Shown: piece by piece, positions 31,526 to 43,721 of the stretch
How positions within the stretch are numbered: position 1 is the first letter of the stretch
Layout of the letters: every line of letters begins with the position of its first letter
From: Larix kaempferi
Lineage: Eukaryota; Streptophyta; Pinopsida; Pinales; Pinaceae
Length of the DNA: 64,000 nucleotides
Direction: 5' to 3'
Assembly: GCA_027924585.1 (NCBI GenBank)
Contig: BSBM01000050.1
Location: 6,724,501 to 6,788,500 of the forward strand
Program-made: the position numbers and the translations under genes
The notes under the pieces: model-generated
Database searches by the model: none
Told to the model about the DNA's origin: nothing
What the model saw: only the letters and a program-made list of their open reading frames with translations

Positions 31526-33422
31526 ATGACAGGTCAGGCTACTACAGAAAATGTTTTCAGACCCTGTGAAGCAAAAATTTCAGAGTTATAGCAGAAGCAA
31601 TCAGGTGCATATTTCTATCAAAACAGAATTATTTTTAGCACCTTTATTCATGGCTTCCGGAATTTAGGGTTTCGGAGAAAGTTGGAATTTTTTGAAGTCT
31701 GTAACCAAGGCTGGAAGCTCCTCAGAAAAATAAGAGTTTAGAGCCTTGGATCGAACCTTTTGATTGGACAGAAGGGTGGGCTTCATCAAACCCTAGTTCG
31801 GGTTCCTGTCCAGAAGATCCAGAAGTTTCGAAGGCAATTTTGAGGGGTCAAATTTTAGAGATTTTAAAATTGAAGAATGCTAGGTTGATCAGCTCAATCA
31901 AGTTTCAGGGGGAGTTGAGGCTAAGGCCTTACATAAGAAGACTACAAAAAGTCTCGACAGGTATGACTTAAGGAGGTTCAGGTACATTACAAAAGACAAA
32001 TCAAGTTCCATGACCATGACAACATGAAGACAAAGACTCACGAGGTATGTATGACTTTGTTATATTATGTTTAACCTACGAGACATGTAGGTTCTAGCTC
32101 AGGATCTCTAAATCATTGAAGAGATTGTTTAGGTATGTTGTACATAACTAAGCAGGTATACTAATCCAGGTATGTTTTCCTATGTCATGTTAGAATCTTA
32201 CCTTGTGTAAGTATACTTGGTATGATTGGTTAGTAATCAAGGGTTTATGCATATTATGTCTCTTATCTTGGTTGATGATTTAACTAACTAGATCAAACAA
32301 GAATATGCATGAGTAAAAGAAGACTTCCTTGAAACCCTGAATACTAATAATCATGACTGTACATATTCAAGATTATTTAGAATTAGAATGTTTTGATAAT
32401 ATTGAGAATATACTAATGAATGTATGTTTGTGTATGAGATCATGAGGATGACACTTGTGTACACTTGAGCATGCACAGTGGTACAGAATGAATAGAAGTT
32501 CAGAAGACATACATAAGATCAAGCGGGAGGCAACCACACAAACATAAAAGATAAGTATTTGAGTTGTTATTAGAAATAGTAAATGATATTGCTTGTATGC
32601 ATATTTGTATTCCTAGAATATATCATGCTGAGTGTAAACATTCATAAAGCATTGAACAGTATACTACTAATATGCATATGATTGGTAAGTTGGACAAACA
32701 TTCCATTGTTGCTTGTCTAGAATGAAACCTCTTTGCTGACATGCTGAGAACTGTGCACACTCTCAATAGTATGTTCTGGTAGAGATGGAAGGCATCTAGA
32801 TAGCCACTGTATGCATACAGGATATGGGAAAGTGTTGTGCCAAAGTATTGGTCAAAATAGTTGCATAACTATGTAAATGATATATGTATGCATAATAGGT
32901 TATCATGTCAATATGATTTGATGATTATGAAGTATTACTAATCATGTACTTAATTTTGATTTGTAGGAAAGATCATGATGAATGATGAACACTGAACAAG
33001 CGATGGATGTTCAACAAAAGAAACACACTATAGAAGGCTTGTGGCTAGAAGATTCTCTTAGAAAGAAGGAAGAGAATCATGATGAGATGTTTGCTCCAAG
33101 TGGCTAGATAAGACCATTCTCTTAATGGTGTAATTAAAGAAGAAGTGTGAATCAAATTCTATATGGGTTCCCAGGATCGATAATCAATTGATGAGCTTAA
33201 TGATCACCATGGGTGATGTGGATCTCAACCTTTGCTACAAGGTTGAATATGGCTTCTATACACATATGAAATGGATGCAAGAAAGAACTCACCACAGAGT
33301 TTGAATGATTTTGAGGCTCATATTAGTAGACCCATCTGACGAGAGATGGCACAGATAGATATGCAGAAGATCACTCAATGCTGAGTGTGAATAATGGATA
33401 ATTGACAACTTCATGACAAAGC
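31526..33422 (+). other. CopG interior without genes
   Basis: This is where gag, protease and integrase would lie in a complete copia element. I find no trace of them; the sequence is AT-rich and stop-dense. Confidence 0.6.
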
Positions 33423-34453
33423 TTGGGCTTTACCAGAAGTAAAGCTGTTCCTAACCTTTACCTTAAGGTTGTGGATGATGAACCTATCATACCATTATTG
33501 TATGACGATGATCTCTTTCTGACAAGGAATGAGAAACAGGTCATGAAAATGGCTGCAGAAATAAAAAATGAAAGATCTCGGATTAATGCACTACTTCTTA
33601 GGTCTAGAAGTATGGCAAGATCCAAAAGGAATCTTTTAATTCAAAGTAAGTATGCTGTGAAGTCTCTAAAAAGATTTGATATGTTGGAGTATAAAGCCAT
33701 GGCCACTCCCATGGACTCCAACTTGAAGTTGTTAGTTAATGACTCATCGTATTTAGTGGACCTAACCCTATATAGACAAATCATTGGGTCATTGATGTAT
33801 ATAACAAATACTAGGCCAGATATATGCTTTGCTGCAAATACCCTAAGTCAATATCTAGTAGAACCTAGAAAGGTTCACTTAATAACTACAAAGCATGTAG
33901 TGAGGTACCTAAAAGGTACATTAGATTTTGGTCTATATTATCTTGGAGGTCATGAACTTCGTTTACATGGTTACTCAGATTCTGATTGGGAAGGAAGTGC
34001 CTCAGACAGAAAGAGTACATCAGGTGGATATTATAGTCTTGAATCTGCCATGATCTCATGGTTCAACAAGGAACATTCTAGTGTGGATCTTAGTACTGCT
34101 GAAGCAGAATATATATATAGCTGTCTGCTCTGCCAGTTGTGAAGCAGTGTGGCTTCAGAAGCTATTATATGGAGTGTTTGAATTAGAAATGAATTCCACT
34201 ATGATTATGTGTGACATTCAAAACTGCATCAAGATAGAAAATCTTGTATTCCACAATAAGTCAAAAACACATAGAGATCCGATACTTCTATATACAAGAT
34301 ATGGTGCAGAGAGGAGCTATCAAGCTCGAGTATATAAGCACTGAGGATCAGATTGCTAATATCTTGACTAAACCTCTGTCTCGAGTAAAGTTTGAATACT
34401 TCCGAGACAAGCTTGGTATAGTCCAGAAGGACCCTCCTCGAAAGGGGGAGTAG
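33423..34453 (+). pseudogene. CopG pol remnant: RT C-terminus, RNase H, C-terminal block
   Basis: Begins LGFTRSKAVPNLYLK, the copia strand before the active site. The active-site region reads LLYDDDLFL, where Tyr-Val-Asp-Asp is expected. A double frame change follows between 33540 and 33640. Then come KYAVKSLKRFDML, YRQIIGSLMYITNTRPDI, SDSDWEGSASDRKSTSG and LSTAEAEYI. A frameshift near 34120 moves on to CEAVWLQKLLY, and another near 34260 to the final block (DQIANILTKPLSRVKFEYF), which ends at a stop at 34451. The protein cannot be functional. Its boundary to the left is abrupt. Confidence 0.85.
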
Positions 34454-34559
34454 CATAGTATCTGATAACAAGTCTGTCTCATCAATGATGAGGTTACCTA
34501 TTTACTGCACCTAGTTACTTAGAATGATTTAGATTTAGGAATCTTATATTTTTTCTTTT

Positions 34560-34742
34560 GATGATAGATGTATACATGCTTTTGATGATAGATGTTATGC
34601 ATGTTTTGATGAGGAGGATACATGTTTTGTTATACATGTTTTGATGATGAGGATACATGTTTTGTTATACATGTTTTGATGATGAGGATACATGTTTTGA
34701 TGATGAGGATACATGATTGACACATGTTTTGATGAAGTTCTT
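34560..34742 (+). repeat. Short tandem repeats, ACATGTTTTGATGATGAGGAT type
   Basis: Units of about 20-35 bp built from ATACATGTTTTG and GATGAGGAT repeat seven or so times just after the pol stop. Confidence 0.7.
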
Positions 34743-35500
34743 GGTAAACATGTGAGGGGATTGGATCATCCCTGGACTTCAATCCGAAAGAAGAGGCGTA
34801 GACATATGTCTTCAAGAATGAAGTCCTTGGTGGACTTGAGGGGATTGGATCATCCCTGGACTTCAGTCCTAAAGAGAGCCGTAGACGTATGTCTTCGAGA
34901 ATGAAGTCCTTGGTGGACTTGAGGGGATTGGATCATCCCTGGACTTCAGTCCTAAAGAGAGCCGTAGACGTATGTCTTCAAGAATGAAGTCCTTGGTGGA
35001 CTTGAGGGGATTGGATCGTCCCTGGACTTCAGTCCTAAAGAGAGCCGTAGACGTATGTCTTCGAGAATGAAGTCCTTGGTGGACTTGAGGGGATTGGATC
35101 ATCCCTGGACTTCAGTCCTAAAGAGAGCCGTAGACATATGTCTTCGAGAATGAAGTCCTTGGTGGACTTGAGGGGATTGGATCATCCCTGGAATTCAGTC
35201 CTAAAGAGAGCCGTAGACGTATGTCTCCGAGAACAAAATCCTGAATGAACAGGTAAGGGGATTGGATCATCCCTGGAATTCAGTCCTAAAGAGATCCGTA
35301 GATGTATGTCTCTGAGAACAAAATCCTGAATGAACAAGTAAGGGGATTGGATCGTCCTCGGACTTTAGTCCTTTGAATTGAGTCGTAGACATGATGTCTC
35401 CGAGAACTAAATCCTGAATGAACAGGTAAGGGGATTGGATCGTCCTTGGACTATGGTCCTTTGAATTGAGCCATAGACATGAGGTCTCTGAGAATTGAAT
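34743..35500 (+). repeat. Nine 83-88 bp tandem repeats
   Basis: TTGGATCATCC or TTGGATCGTCC recurs at 34761, 34845, 34928, 35011, 35094, 35177, 35262, 35347 and 35435. Five intervals are 83-84 bp; the last three are 85-88 bp with a variant unit (AACAAAATCCTGAATGAAC). A degenerate continuation is seen at 36210-36340 beyond the 39-bp array. Confidence 0.9.
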
Positions 35501-35640
35501 GATAGGACTGGATTGTCCCTGGACTTCGGTTTAAAAGGTACATGATAGGACTGGATCGTCCCTGGACTTCGGTTCAAAAGGTACATGATAGGACTGGATC
35601 GTCCCTGGACCTCGGTTCAAAATGTACATGACAAATCCTA
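35501..35640 (+). repeat. Three 43-bp tandem repeats
   Basis: GATAGGACTGGAT starts at 35501, 35544 and 35587, each followed by GTCCCTGGAC. The unit appears derived from the core of the adjacent 83-bp repeat. Confidence 0.85.
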
Positions 35641-35651
35641 GAATTGTTCTA

Positions 35652-36210
35652 GGTTACATCCAGCATGAAACAGGGCTGGCTCTGTAGATATGATACATCC
35701 AGCATGAAACAGGGCTGGCTTTGTAGATGTGATACATCCAGCATGAAATAGGGCTGGCTCTGTAGATGTGATACATCCAACATGAAACAGGGCTGGCTCT
35801 GTAGATGTGATACATCCAGCATGAAACAGGGCTGGCTCTGTAGATATGATACATCCAGCATGAAACAGGGCTGGCTCTGTAGATATGATACATCCAGCAT
35901 GAAACAGGGCTGGCTCTGTAGATGTGATACATCCAGCATGAAACAGGGCTGGCTCTGTAGATATGATACATCCAGCATGAAACAGGGCTGGATCTGTAGA
36001 TGTGATACATCCAGCATGAAACAGGGCTGGCTCTGTAGATATGATACATCCAGCATGAAACAGGGCTGGCTCTGTAGATGTGATACATCCAGCATGAAAC
36101 ATGGCTGGCTCTGTAGATGTGACACATCCAGTATGAAAAAGGACTGGCTCTGTGGTGGTAAATCCTAGATCTGATCTAGGTCACATCCAGTATGAAAAAG
36201 GACTGGCACT
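35652..36210 (+). repeat. 39-bp tandem array, about 12 units plus two variants
   Basis: The unit contains ACATCCAGCATGAAACAGG and then GCTGGCTCTGTAG. Each has the inverted pair CCAGC...GCTGG around a 10-base loop. Because 39 is a codon multiple and the unit lacks stops in several frames, open frames of 128-158 codons appear on both strands; these are repeat echoes and not genes. The units are nearly identical, differing mainly at one position (GATAT or GATGT). Confidence 0.92.
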
Positions 36211-36345
36211 GTGGTTGGGATTGGATCGTCCCTAGACATGAGACTTGTCTTAAAGAGATAAGGATTGATCATCCTGGAACTTGATCTGGATTGCATCATC
36301 CATGGACCCATGTCCTAAAGAGAGCAGGATTGATCATCCTGTAAT

Positions 36346-36722
36346 ATGATCGTGTGATGACGATGCTGCCGATCGTGTATGCTGATTGTATGATGATGAT
36401 GTTGATTGTGTGATGATGATGTTGCTGATCTTGTGATGACGATGTTGATCGCATGATGATGATGCTGATCGTGTGATGACGATGCTGCCGATCGTGTGAT
36501 GACAATGTTGATCGTATGATGACGATGTTGCTGATCGTGTGATGACGATGCTAATCGTATGATGACGATGTTGATCGTATGATGACGATGCTGCTGATTG
36601 TGTGATGACGATGCTGATGATCGTGTGATGACGATGCTGATGATCGTGTGATGACGATGCTGATGATCGTGTGATGACGATGTTAATGATCGTGTGATCG
36701 TGTGATGACGATGATGATGATC
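36346..36722 (+). repeat. GATGACGATG-type repeat array
   Basis: About 18 copies of a 15-24 bp unit mixing GATCGTGTGATGACGATG with CTGCTGATC variants. A trinucleotide GAT rhythm underlies it. Open frames on the minus strand through it (His/Ser-rich) are artefacts. Confidence 0.85.
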
Positions 36723-36870
36723 GAGTAATATCAACTCTGATGATGTTGATGTTCCAGTAACTAGTTGAGTTACTGATGATGATGAATTAAAGAAAGCTTC
36801 CGATGATATATAGATGATGTAGTCAATGACTCCTTGCTCCTGCAGATGTTGTTATAATATCCTTCTCGTT

Positions 36871-36879
36871 AAGGGGGAG
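36871..36879 (+). promoter_or_regulatory. CopG polypurine tract
   Basis: AAGGGGGAG directly before the 3' LTR. Confidence 0.9.
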
Positions 36880-37420
36880 TGTTGAATATTGTAACTTCTA
36901 AGAATATTATATTTGTACATTATTTATTCCAGAGATGTTCCATCCCTCCGAGGTGATTCTATTATGTATCCGGAGATGTTTATTCCTCCGAGGAGTTGTG
37001 GCAACTAGGGTTATTAGACCCACCATGTGGGGGTCGGCCCAGTCAGTTATAATAGGGTATTTAACCTAATGGTTAAATATGAGCCTACATGTACTTGTGT
37101 AAAATATATGTCAAAGTAGTGTATAAATAGAGGAGGTGTGTTCCTCATTTGATACACTCACACACTTGAAAAGAGGAGCACTCGTCTGGGAGATTTGCTA
37201 AGGAGGATTAGAAGGAGGGAGCACATCTTGTATTTTGGTTTATCATCTTATTGAGGAAAGCTTTGCTGGGTTTTCTACCCCATGAGGGTTTCCCAAGATA
37301 AATCTGTGTCTCTTGTGTTTATGCTATGCTTGTTGTTTCTTCAGTGATCATGTATATGCTATTATTGTGAAATAGAATGTAATGCTGCTATTTTCTGTCT
37401 TAGCATATTGAATTTTAACA
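36880..37420 (+). repeat. CopG 3' LTR
   Basis: 541 bp, same ends and TATA box as the 5' LTR, about six single-base differences by eye. It is followed by the CTTAT duplication. Confidence 0.93.
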
Positions 37421-37425
37421 CTTAT

Positions 37426-40400
37426 TGCAGTCTAGAAAGAATAAGGAGAACCCTTGATTCCTGTGGCAAAGTGTTCATTTCAGCCAACAAATGGTGATGC
37501 CCTATTAGCAAGGTTGATTTCCAAGACAACATCCATTATTATTGTTGTATTCCAACATTTGGAGACGCAGATAAACATGGAACCTAACATCTACGAGTAT
37601 GTTTGGCAGTGGTATGGTAACTTGACATCTGTGACATATGGAAGATATATGAAACTCTTCCTTTAGCAGGAAATTTCCAACTTAATTTAAGATAGACTCA
37701 TCAAAGTATTTATGACAAATTTATGCTAAAGGAGGCCTTATCTCCCAGCACTACATATGTATAGTGAAGAAGGAATGAAATCTACAGGAAAAGAGTGAAT
37801 GTAATCCCTAATCTCTTGAAAACAATGAAATTAATACAGTACCTGACGACAGGTGAGACATTCCAGGTACCAAGAACATCTTCCATGTTACCCATTCACC
37901 AGATGAAGGATAGCGAAGAGATTCACATGCATGAGCATTTAATGGCCACCTTTCGCTAGCACTTAACTCATTGATTTCCCACCTGGTGGCGTGCATGCAG
38001 ATCAACTTGCGGTGTTTCATGTTTAATCTCATAAAATATTTGGGGAGCCATACCTACGCCTGGTATGAACGCATGGGAGAATGATACCTTAATGCGCTAT
38101 AATACTCACATCCATTACAATAGAGGGCCGTTTTAGTTTTATTTTTTATTTTTTTATTTTTTATACAAGTGGGTGGTCTCCTGAGTAATCACCTGGAATT
38201 TTCTTTCTTGCAAATAGATAAAATTCAGTTGCATTCCCCAACAAATCTCTAAATTATTCACCTAACAAGTTTCTTTAATTTAATCTATTCTCATAAACCA
38301 GCTTCCTCCTGTTTAGCTTCCTCTCTACCTTTGAAAGTGCTTCCAGATTCCTTTCGTTTCAACTCTTCACTTCTTAGGGCCACGGTTGAATAGTTACAAA
38401 GATATTAAATCATAGATCTTATTTCTATTACAGTCTGGTGGGCTTCGTTGGGTGTGGGCAGTCATTAAAATACACCTTCAACAATTTTTTTTTTTGCTAT
38501 AAAGTCTAATGCAAAATCTAGGATATGAATACCACTGAGCTGTAGACAAGAAGGAAAATCCAATTTCAAGGAGAGAAATCAGTTAGTTGAACATTAAATC
38601 CTACGATAGCCATGACAGTATACAACTATTAGCTAACGCATTATATCATGATACAATTATTGTAATAACAAGGAAATCACAGATTCATTAGTCACCATCA
38701 ATGCTCTCAATGTTAGACATAGGTATCCACACATTCACAAGGTGACTTCAAGCAATATGCACTGGTTCGATATGTTTGCACTCATTCAACTCCATGCAAT
38801 CACTAATTAGGTCAGCTAATGAAGAGATGCGTCCACAAACATATCTCCAGGTGGTTGATCACATGCATACAAAAGAAATGATCACAAGTTAAGATGCCGA
38901 TAAAATTTACAGCCCAATAAAGAGAGAAGAATGGGCCATGTTGCGATATCTGTTGCCCACAATAGTGAAGAAAATGGACTAGAGATGCATCCACTCAGAT
39001 TATTCATCTCTTTGAATTGTATACTCTAGAATTAATGTGCACACCACCAGTTTGTTTTCTCTATAATGGTTGAAGAATAAAAGCAATAGGAAATCGATCC
39101 TTTGGTCGTCAATTCCAAAAACAAAAAACAATAACAGCTCAAGACCTGCAACATGTCCTCTAAAAAAAGTACCCAAATGGATACAATGGAGAAATTATTA
39201 TAATAATAATGATAGCAGCACAGTTGATCAATATAGATCCAAAAACAAATAACAACTCAGGAACAAAATTTACCCGCGTCCATGTCTTGGTGAGGCCTTC
39301 GGAACATCACAATGTACAACTCTGGTTGAAGAATCTGTCCCTAAGAGGTTGTTGACTGGTAGTTGAATCTTCTTCAGAGCTCATCCGGCAAAGAATACCA
39401 AACTACTGCTGTACTATTTCAGGTTGCACCCTAGGTCAGGATTTCTACATAATTGTTTCTTACTGGTCTAGGTTAAGAAAAATATATAGCCCCACTTCAC
39501 GTTATGAATGGTACCATAAAGCCAGGGAGTTAAGAAAAAGAAACGCATCACCCACTATGGAGTGAAGACGTTACACACATGTGACAGCGAAATCATGAAA
39601 CGTGGCTAATATTCTTGGTTTTCAACGGATAAGCACTATTTTAAAGGGTTGTTCTTGGATTAGGAAACCTCGACACCATATCTGGAAATGAGATTGCGGA
39701 GTATCCTGTATTGGTAAGATCACGGAAGAACAGCGTCGTCGACTGCTCATGAAGAGTGACGAGCTCTCTGTTGGAGGTTCCTCTGCTGCAAAATGTTTAG
39801 GGAGTCATTTCTCTCTAACCACAGATGTGCCTATCCTCTTTGACGGCGTGAAACGAATGCACAGAAGGGATTTCTACCAGATCTGCAATGAATATTCTAT
39901 TGCACATAAGCTATTAGAACATGATCTTTGCAGTCGATTTTGTTGAAGAAGATTAATTTATGGATGGCCCGGTTTCGATCTAAGATGGAAGAATAATGAA
40001 GGAACCCCCCTAGAATAGAAGAGATCAGCCATTATCAGAGTTGCAAAAATGAGAACGAATGATCGCTGGCGAAATGATTACCAGGGTAATATATTTCGTC
40101 TGCCGGCATGTTTCCAATTCCCCTGCGTTAAATATAAGAGTGGAAGCACCCAGTTTGGAGGAGTGGGGCGAGTCAATACAAGTTGCTTCATGTAACCATA
40201 AGTAATGAGCAGAGTGGAGGGCATATATGGCAGGGAACATGTAGAGTTCTGGTAGAAAACGATGCCCAGGGCACAGTTAATGATAGAAACGTGGATTTGG
40301 CAAGAAAGAACCAGACGCAGAAGAAGGGTGTTAACACATGCACACTAGACAATGAAATAACAAGCAGACATAAGCTGAGCCCAAAGAGAGACCTTGGAAT

Positions 40401-41140
40401 TTGAAAGGAAAACGTTTTGAACTCCATGCAAGCGGAGACCGATGGAAAGAGAAATGCCACACATCAGTAAATGACAACAGATATAGAAAATTATTAATGC
40501 AGCAAGGATGGGTATACATTTGATTTATTTTATTTTATTTTATTTTTCTTTTGCATCTTCATTCACCATTCCCCTATGTATGGCCCAGTGTATGTCTGAA
40601 TGACAAAATGATTAAGAACCCTAACTGCAGATCACGCCATGCAAGCTTAGGCATTACACCAGTGAAGGTCGTAGAGAAAATGTTAGACATGCGTGAGACA
40701 GGTTCAATAGTTTAGGAAGCAAGGAGCCTATGATGCAATTTGGGATTTGAAAATGATCTACGCAATTTCAAAAGTCAGAATGTATGTTAAGAATTTTAAT
40801 GCAACATTGAATATACTTCATGTAAACCCAGACAAAGGCAGGTTAGCCAAAGTCCAGGCCAATCTTTCATAATGGTTTACAAGTTTATCATTCCTGTCCC
40901 CATAATGGGTTTATACAATTGTTCATAATTTGTAATGCAACCCCAATGAAAGATAACTCCAACTAGAAATAAAATCAAAGGAAGTCTGTGCACATTGGTG
41001 TAGTACATTCAAATTAAACCAGAAATAAATGTTAAATAAGAAGAAATTGAACCCTATGTAAAAGAAATCAAGAACAATCATTCGAAAGGAGCAAACAACA
41101 TCTTTAACAAGTTTCCAGAGGCCCTAGAATTTGAGCCAAA
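37426..41140 (-). other. Element H interior, right part
   Basis: Mostly AT-rich without a recognisable gene. A plus-strand frame 39749-39946 (MKSDELSVGGSSAAKC) and the mixed-composition stretch 39690-40500 stand out from the AT-rich background and could be captured host sequence. No family is recognised and I do not call a gene. Confidence 0.45.
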
Positions 41141-41152
41141 GCTCTCATACCA
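41141..41152 (-). promoter_or_regulatory. Element H primer-binding site
   Basis: The minus strand reads TGGTATGAGAGC two bases inside the right LTR, one mismatch from the initiator-tRNA-Met site TGGTATCAGAGC. Confidence 0.8.
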
Positions 41153-41154
41153 AA

Positions 41155-41758
41155 TGTAAGAACCCTAAAACTCATAAAACCCACTAAATAACAAAAGAAT
41201 ATTAAATATGCATGCAGATATCTGAAACCACATAGAATCTAATAAAATGTTACATCTTATAAAATCTAGAATCAACAAGAACAACATGCATAGAAGATCT
41301 GACAAAAGGAAGTGGATCTAATCAATAATAACAAAAAATATGCTATGAAAATGAAGGGACTATACCTGGATAGATGACCTAGCAGCTACCATTATCTTGA
41401 TAGCTCCAATAGTGCAACTAAAGGTGGGGGGACGACTCTCCACCCAACCAACCCCCGGCCAAAGGCTGAGGCCCCTGAGCCCCCAACAATTAACTCTATG
41501 CTAGTGCTATCTTTCTTTCTTCTCCTCGAGAGCTCCTCTTCCAAAATGGCCAAAGACAAGAAAAAGACCCCTCTCTTCACTTCTTCTCCTCCTTTTATCC
41601 CCTCCTTCTCCCCATTTCTTAATTTCTTATTTAATTTCTATCTTTATGCAAAATTTGTTTTCCATTACTTCTTTTTCATGTTTCTTTTAATTATTTACCT
41701 TCTACTATATTATATTATATCAAATATTCCCTATATTCGTATATGAGGGTTGTTACAC
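41155..41758 (-). repeat. Element H 5' LTR (right)
   Basis: 604 bp, homologous along its whole length to 25337-25939, ending TTGTTACA. The primer site to its left shows it is the 5' LTR of a minus-strand element. Confidence 0.9.
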
Positions 41759-42289
41759 AAAAAAATAGCAATGCAACATCAAAAAGGTCTTTGACTGGAA
41801 GATACAGTGCAGAGGAGGTCTATAAGACAAACCAAACTCAAAGGTTGGAGAGGAAAGGATCCAAGCACAAAACTAGATTGCTCATCGTAGTCTCTCGTCA
41901 GACTCAGAGTGACCGTCACAGGTGGCCAATAGGTGAACTGCGCGGATGGCATAGGCTGTCAAATTGTGTTGTGCGACAACATCGCATGCTGCAAGGAAAT
42001 AGACTGCGCCTGATAGGGTTACGTCGCTCTGGCTATATTACCCAGGTGCGATGGGCGAGATCCCTATTCAAGGATGAATAGATCTCCAAACATGATCAAC
42101 AAAATGGCTTGACAATGATAAATATAGACTCAAAGGAATTCAACAGATCCTTCAACAAGAAGATCTGGTGGTGAAAGAGGCTAAGGAGGCAAATGAAAAT
42201 GGCTCATAACAGAAATCAGAGAAAATGACTTTCAAACTGAAAACTTAAAACAATGCATTGTGATCTTTCCCAGTATGGTTTCCAAACTT
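41759..42289 (-). other. GypF leader, first part
   Basis: Homologous to the GypD leader at 52977-53480. It carries the GTCGCA/TGCGAC-rich block (41930-42030) and joins in register to 25336 across element H. A degraded primer site (TGGAAACCATACTGGG on the minus strand, 42268-42285) corresponds to TGGCGACCATACTGGGGA of GypD. Confidence 0.8.
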
Positions 42290-43178
42290 GTTACCGGAGA
42301 ATCTACCGAAAGCAGACTTAAGGCATGATCTCCCTAGTTCAATGTGAATCTAGAATAAGTGAGACATAATATGAAACTACTTTCCTAGATCTAGTTAAAG
42401 ATCGAGTGATTAGATATCTTACTGTTGGATTTGTAGATCCTTCTCCTTGATGCTGTTCCAAGCTCCATGGTCGTTAGATCTCAACTGCAAGACTTGTCAA
42501 GACATACAGAACACAACAAGTAGTAAAACAATATCTAAACAGTAACAGATCTAAGTAAACAGTTAAGCAAGTAAACTACACAAACATTATTAACACAACA
42601 ACATTTGGTGGGAAGAGTTTCTATTACTGTATTAAAAAAGGGAAGTACAAAAGAGAGATGATTAAAACCAAAGCTTAACATTGCAATCCTCCTCCAACAA
42701 GCCAATACCAAAGCCTCCAAAGGAAGTATAGGTCTCCCAAGATATGAATAGAGATCTCCTAAGCTAATTTCACCAGCATGCAAGTACTATAGACTTCCTC
42801 CCTTTGGATTGGGAATGAGACTCATATATATAGGACTAAGAGGATATGGTAGGTTGAGATATATTGGAAGAGGGTTAAGGGATCCTCCCAAAGGTCTAGG
42901 GAACCGAATTCCATCTCCCTCTATGGTCTAGGGATAGAGATCAACATCACACACCTTCGAGAAATGGCTCGAAGATGCCATTTTATCAATTTAACTAACA
43001 ACGTCGTAGTCTGTAGTAGGACAACCTGCGACGTCGTATGTTGCATTAAGATGACCTGCGATGACCTCACTAGACCCTATGGAAATAGGTTAGTATCTCT
43101 TTGAGATTGATATCTTAGTCAAAGGGACTTCATGGATGTTTACACAGAGTCTTATGATGGCAAGATTTAGGTGTAACA
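42290..43178 (-). repeat. GypF 5' LTR
   Basis: 889 bp in minus orientation. It begins (right end) TGTTACACCTAAAT and ends CGGTAACA, the same ends as the GypD LTR. A TATATATA box is at 42835-42842 on the minus strand. Sequence similarity to the LTRs of GypE and GypD is clear along its length, but it is more diverged. Confidence 0.85.
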
Positions 43179-43721
43179 AAGACACAATATATAGTTTTGT
43201 AATATTTTGTATTTCTTCAATCGGCTACAACCGGGGGGTTAATCAACTACAACTGAATCATAAGCACCAACTTCTGTTCCAAGAATCAGCTTGGTATTTT
43301 TCTTAGATCCAACTAAGAAAAGTAACTACAAGACCTAGCTTGTATTACATATACACATTTGTCACATCTCATACATCATCTATTCATACAACCAACATCA
43401 TTACATCAATTTGTCCATAAACACATCCTCATATTCTATTCATGCCATTATTCTAGTCAAGCACATCATCATAATTCTATCCATCATTGTTGCTTCCCTA
43501 TCTTCATTCTATCCATACACTCTACACTGTCCACATGCACATCATTTTGTCATGCCTAGCATCTTCTCATTTTTTCCATACATATTATGCATATCACTCT
43601 GCCCTTACTGCTGCTTAGAAATCAAATATAAAAGGTATTTCATTCTGTTGTACTTGTCTTCATCAATCATCATGCTGCTACCAAGTTTAGCCCAATAAAT
43701 CAAAGATAAAATTTTTTTTTC
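43179..43721. other. Stretch of uncertain origin left of the CopI LTR homology
   Basis: AT-rich, no gene. It could be an extended or rearranged left end of the CopI 3' LTR (AGACACAAT near 43181 resembles the right LTR start), but alignment by eye fails across it. Confidence 0.4.

Larger units (their letters stand above)
30273..37420 (+). mobile_element. CopG: young Ty1/copia element with pol remnant and long tandem-repeat region
   Basis: LTRs of equal length (541 bp each; 30273-30813 and 36880-37420), primer site, polypurine tract and a perfect CTTAT duplication (30268-30272, 37421-37425) define an undisturbed insertion. I see about six differences between the LTRs, so it is recent relative to its neighbours. 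Yet coding capacity is reduced to the end of RT, RNase H and the C-terminus. Gag, protease, integrase and most of RT are absent. Between pol and the 3' LTR lie more than 2 kb of at least five different tandem-repeat arrays. It must have moved with proteins supplied in trans. Confidence 0.92.
25337..41758 (-). mobile_element. Element H: 16.4-kb LTR element without recognisable coding domains, inserted in GypF
   Basis: Two direct LTRs (25337-25939 and 41155-41758) bound the element. A minus-strand primer site lies next to the right LTR and a polypurine tract next to the left LTR, so it is transcribed right to left. Flanks are CAAAC (25332-25336) and CAAAA (41759-41763), an imperfect 5-bp duplication. 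Outside them the GypF leader continues in register. After subtracting CopG (7.15 kb) the element is about 9.3 kb with no gag or pol motif, which fits a large retrotransposon derivative (LARD-like). The LTRs differ at roughly 25-30 places by eye, far more than those of CopG, as expected for the older host of a nested insertion. Confidence 0.88.

Noticed and set aside
35638-36168. Several overlapping ORFs of 128-158 codons on both strands
   Set aside because: All are translations of the 39-bp repeat; no start context or non-repeat sequence.
35652-36210. CRISPR-like array (regular short repeats)
   Set aside because: Units are contiguous 39-bp tandem copies without unique spacers, in a plant retrotransposon and with no cas genes.
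36296-36734. His/Ser-rich minus-strand ORFs
   Set aside because: They are echoes of the GATGACGATG repeat array.
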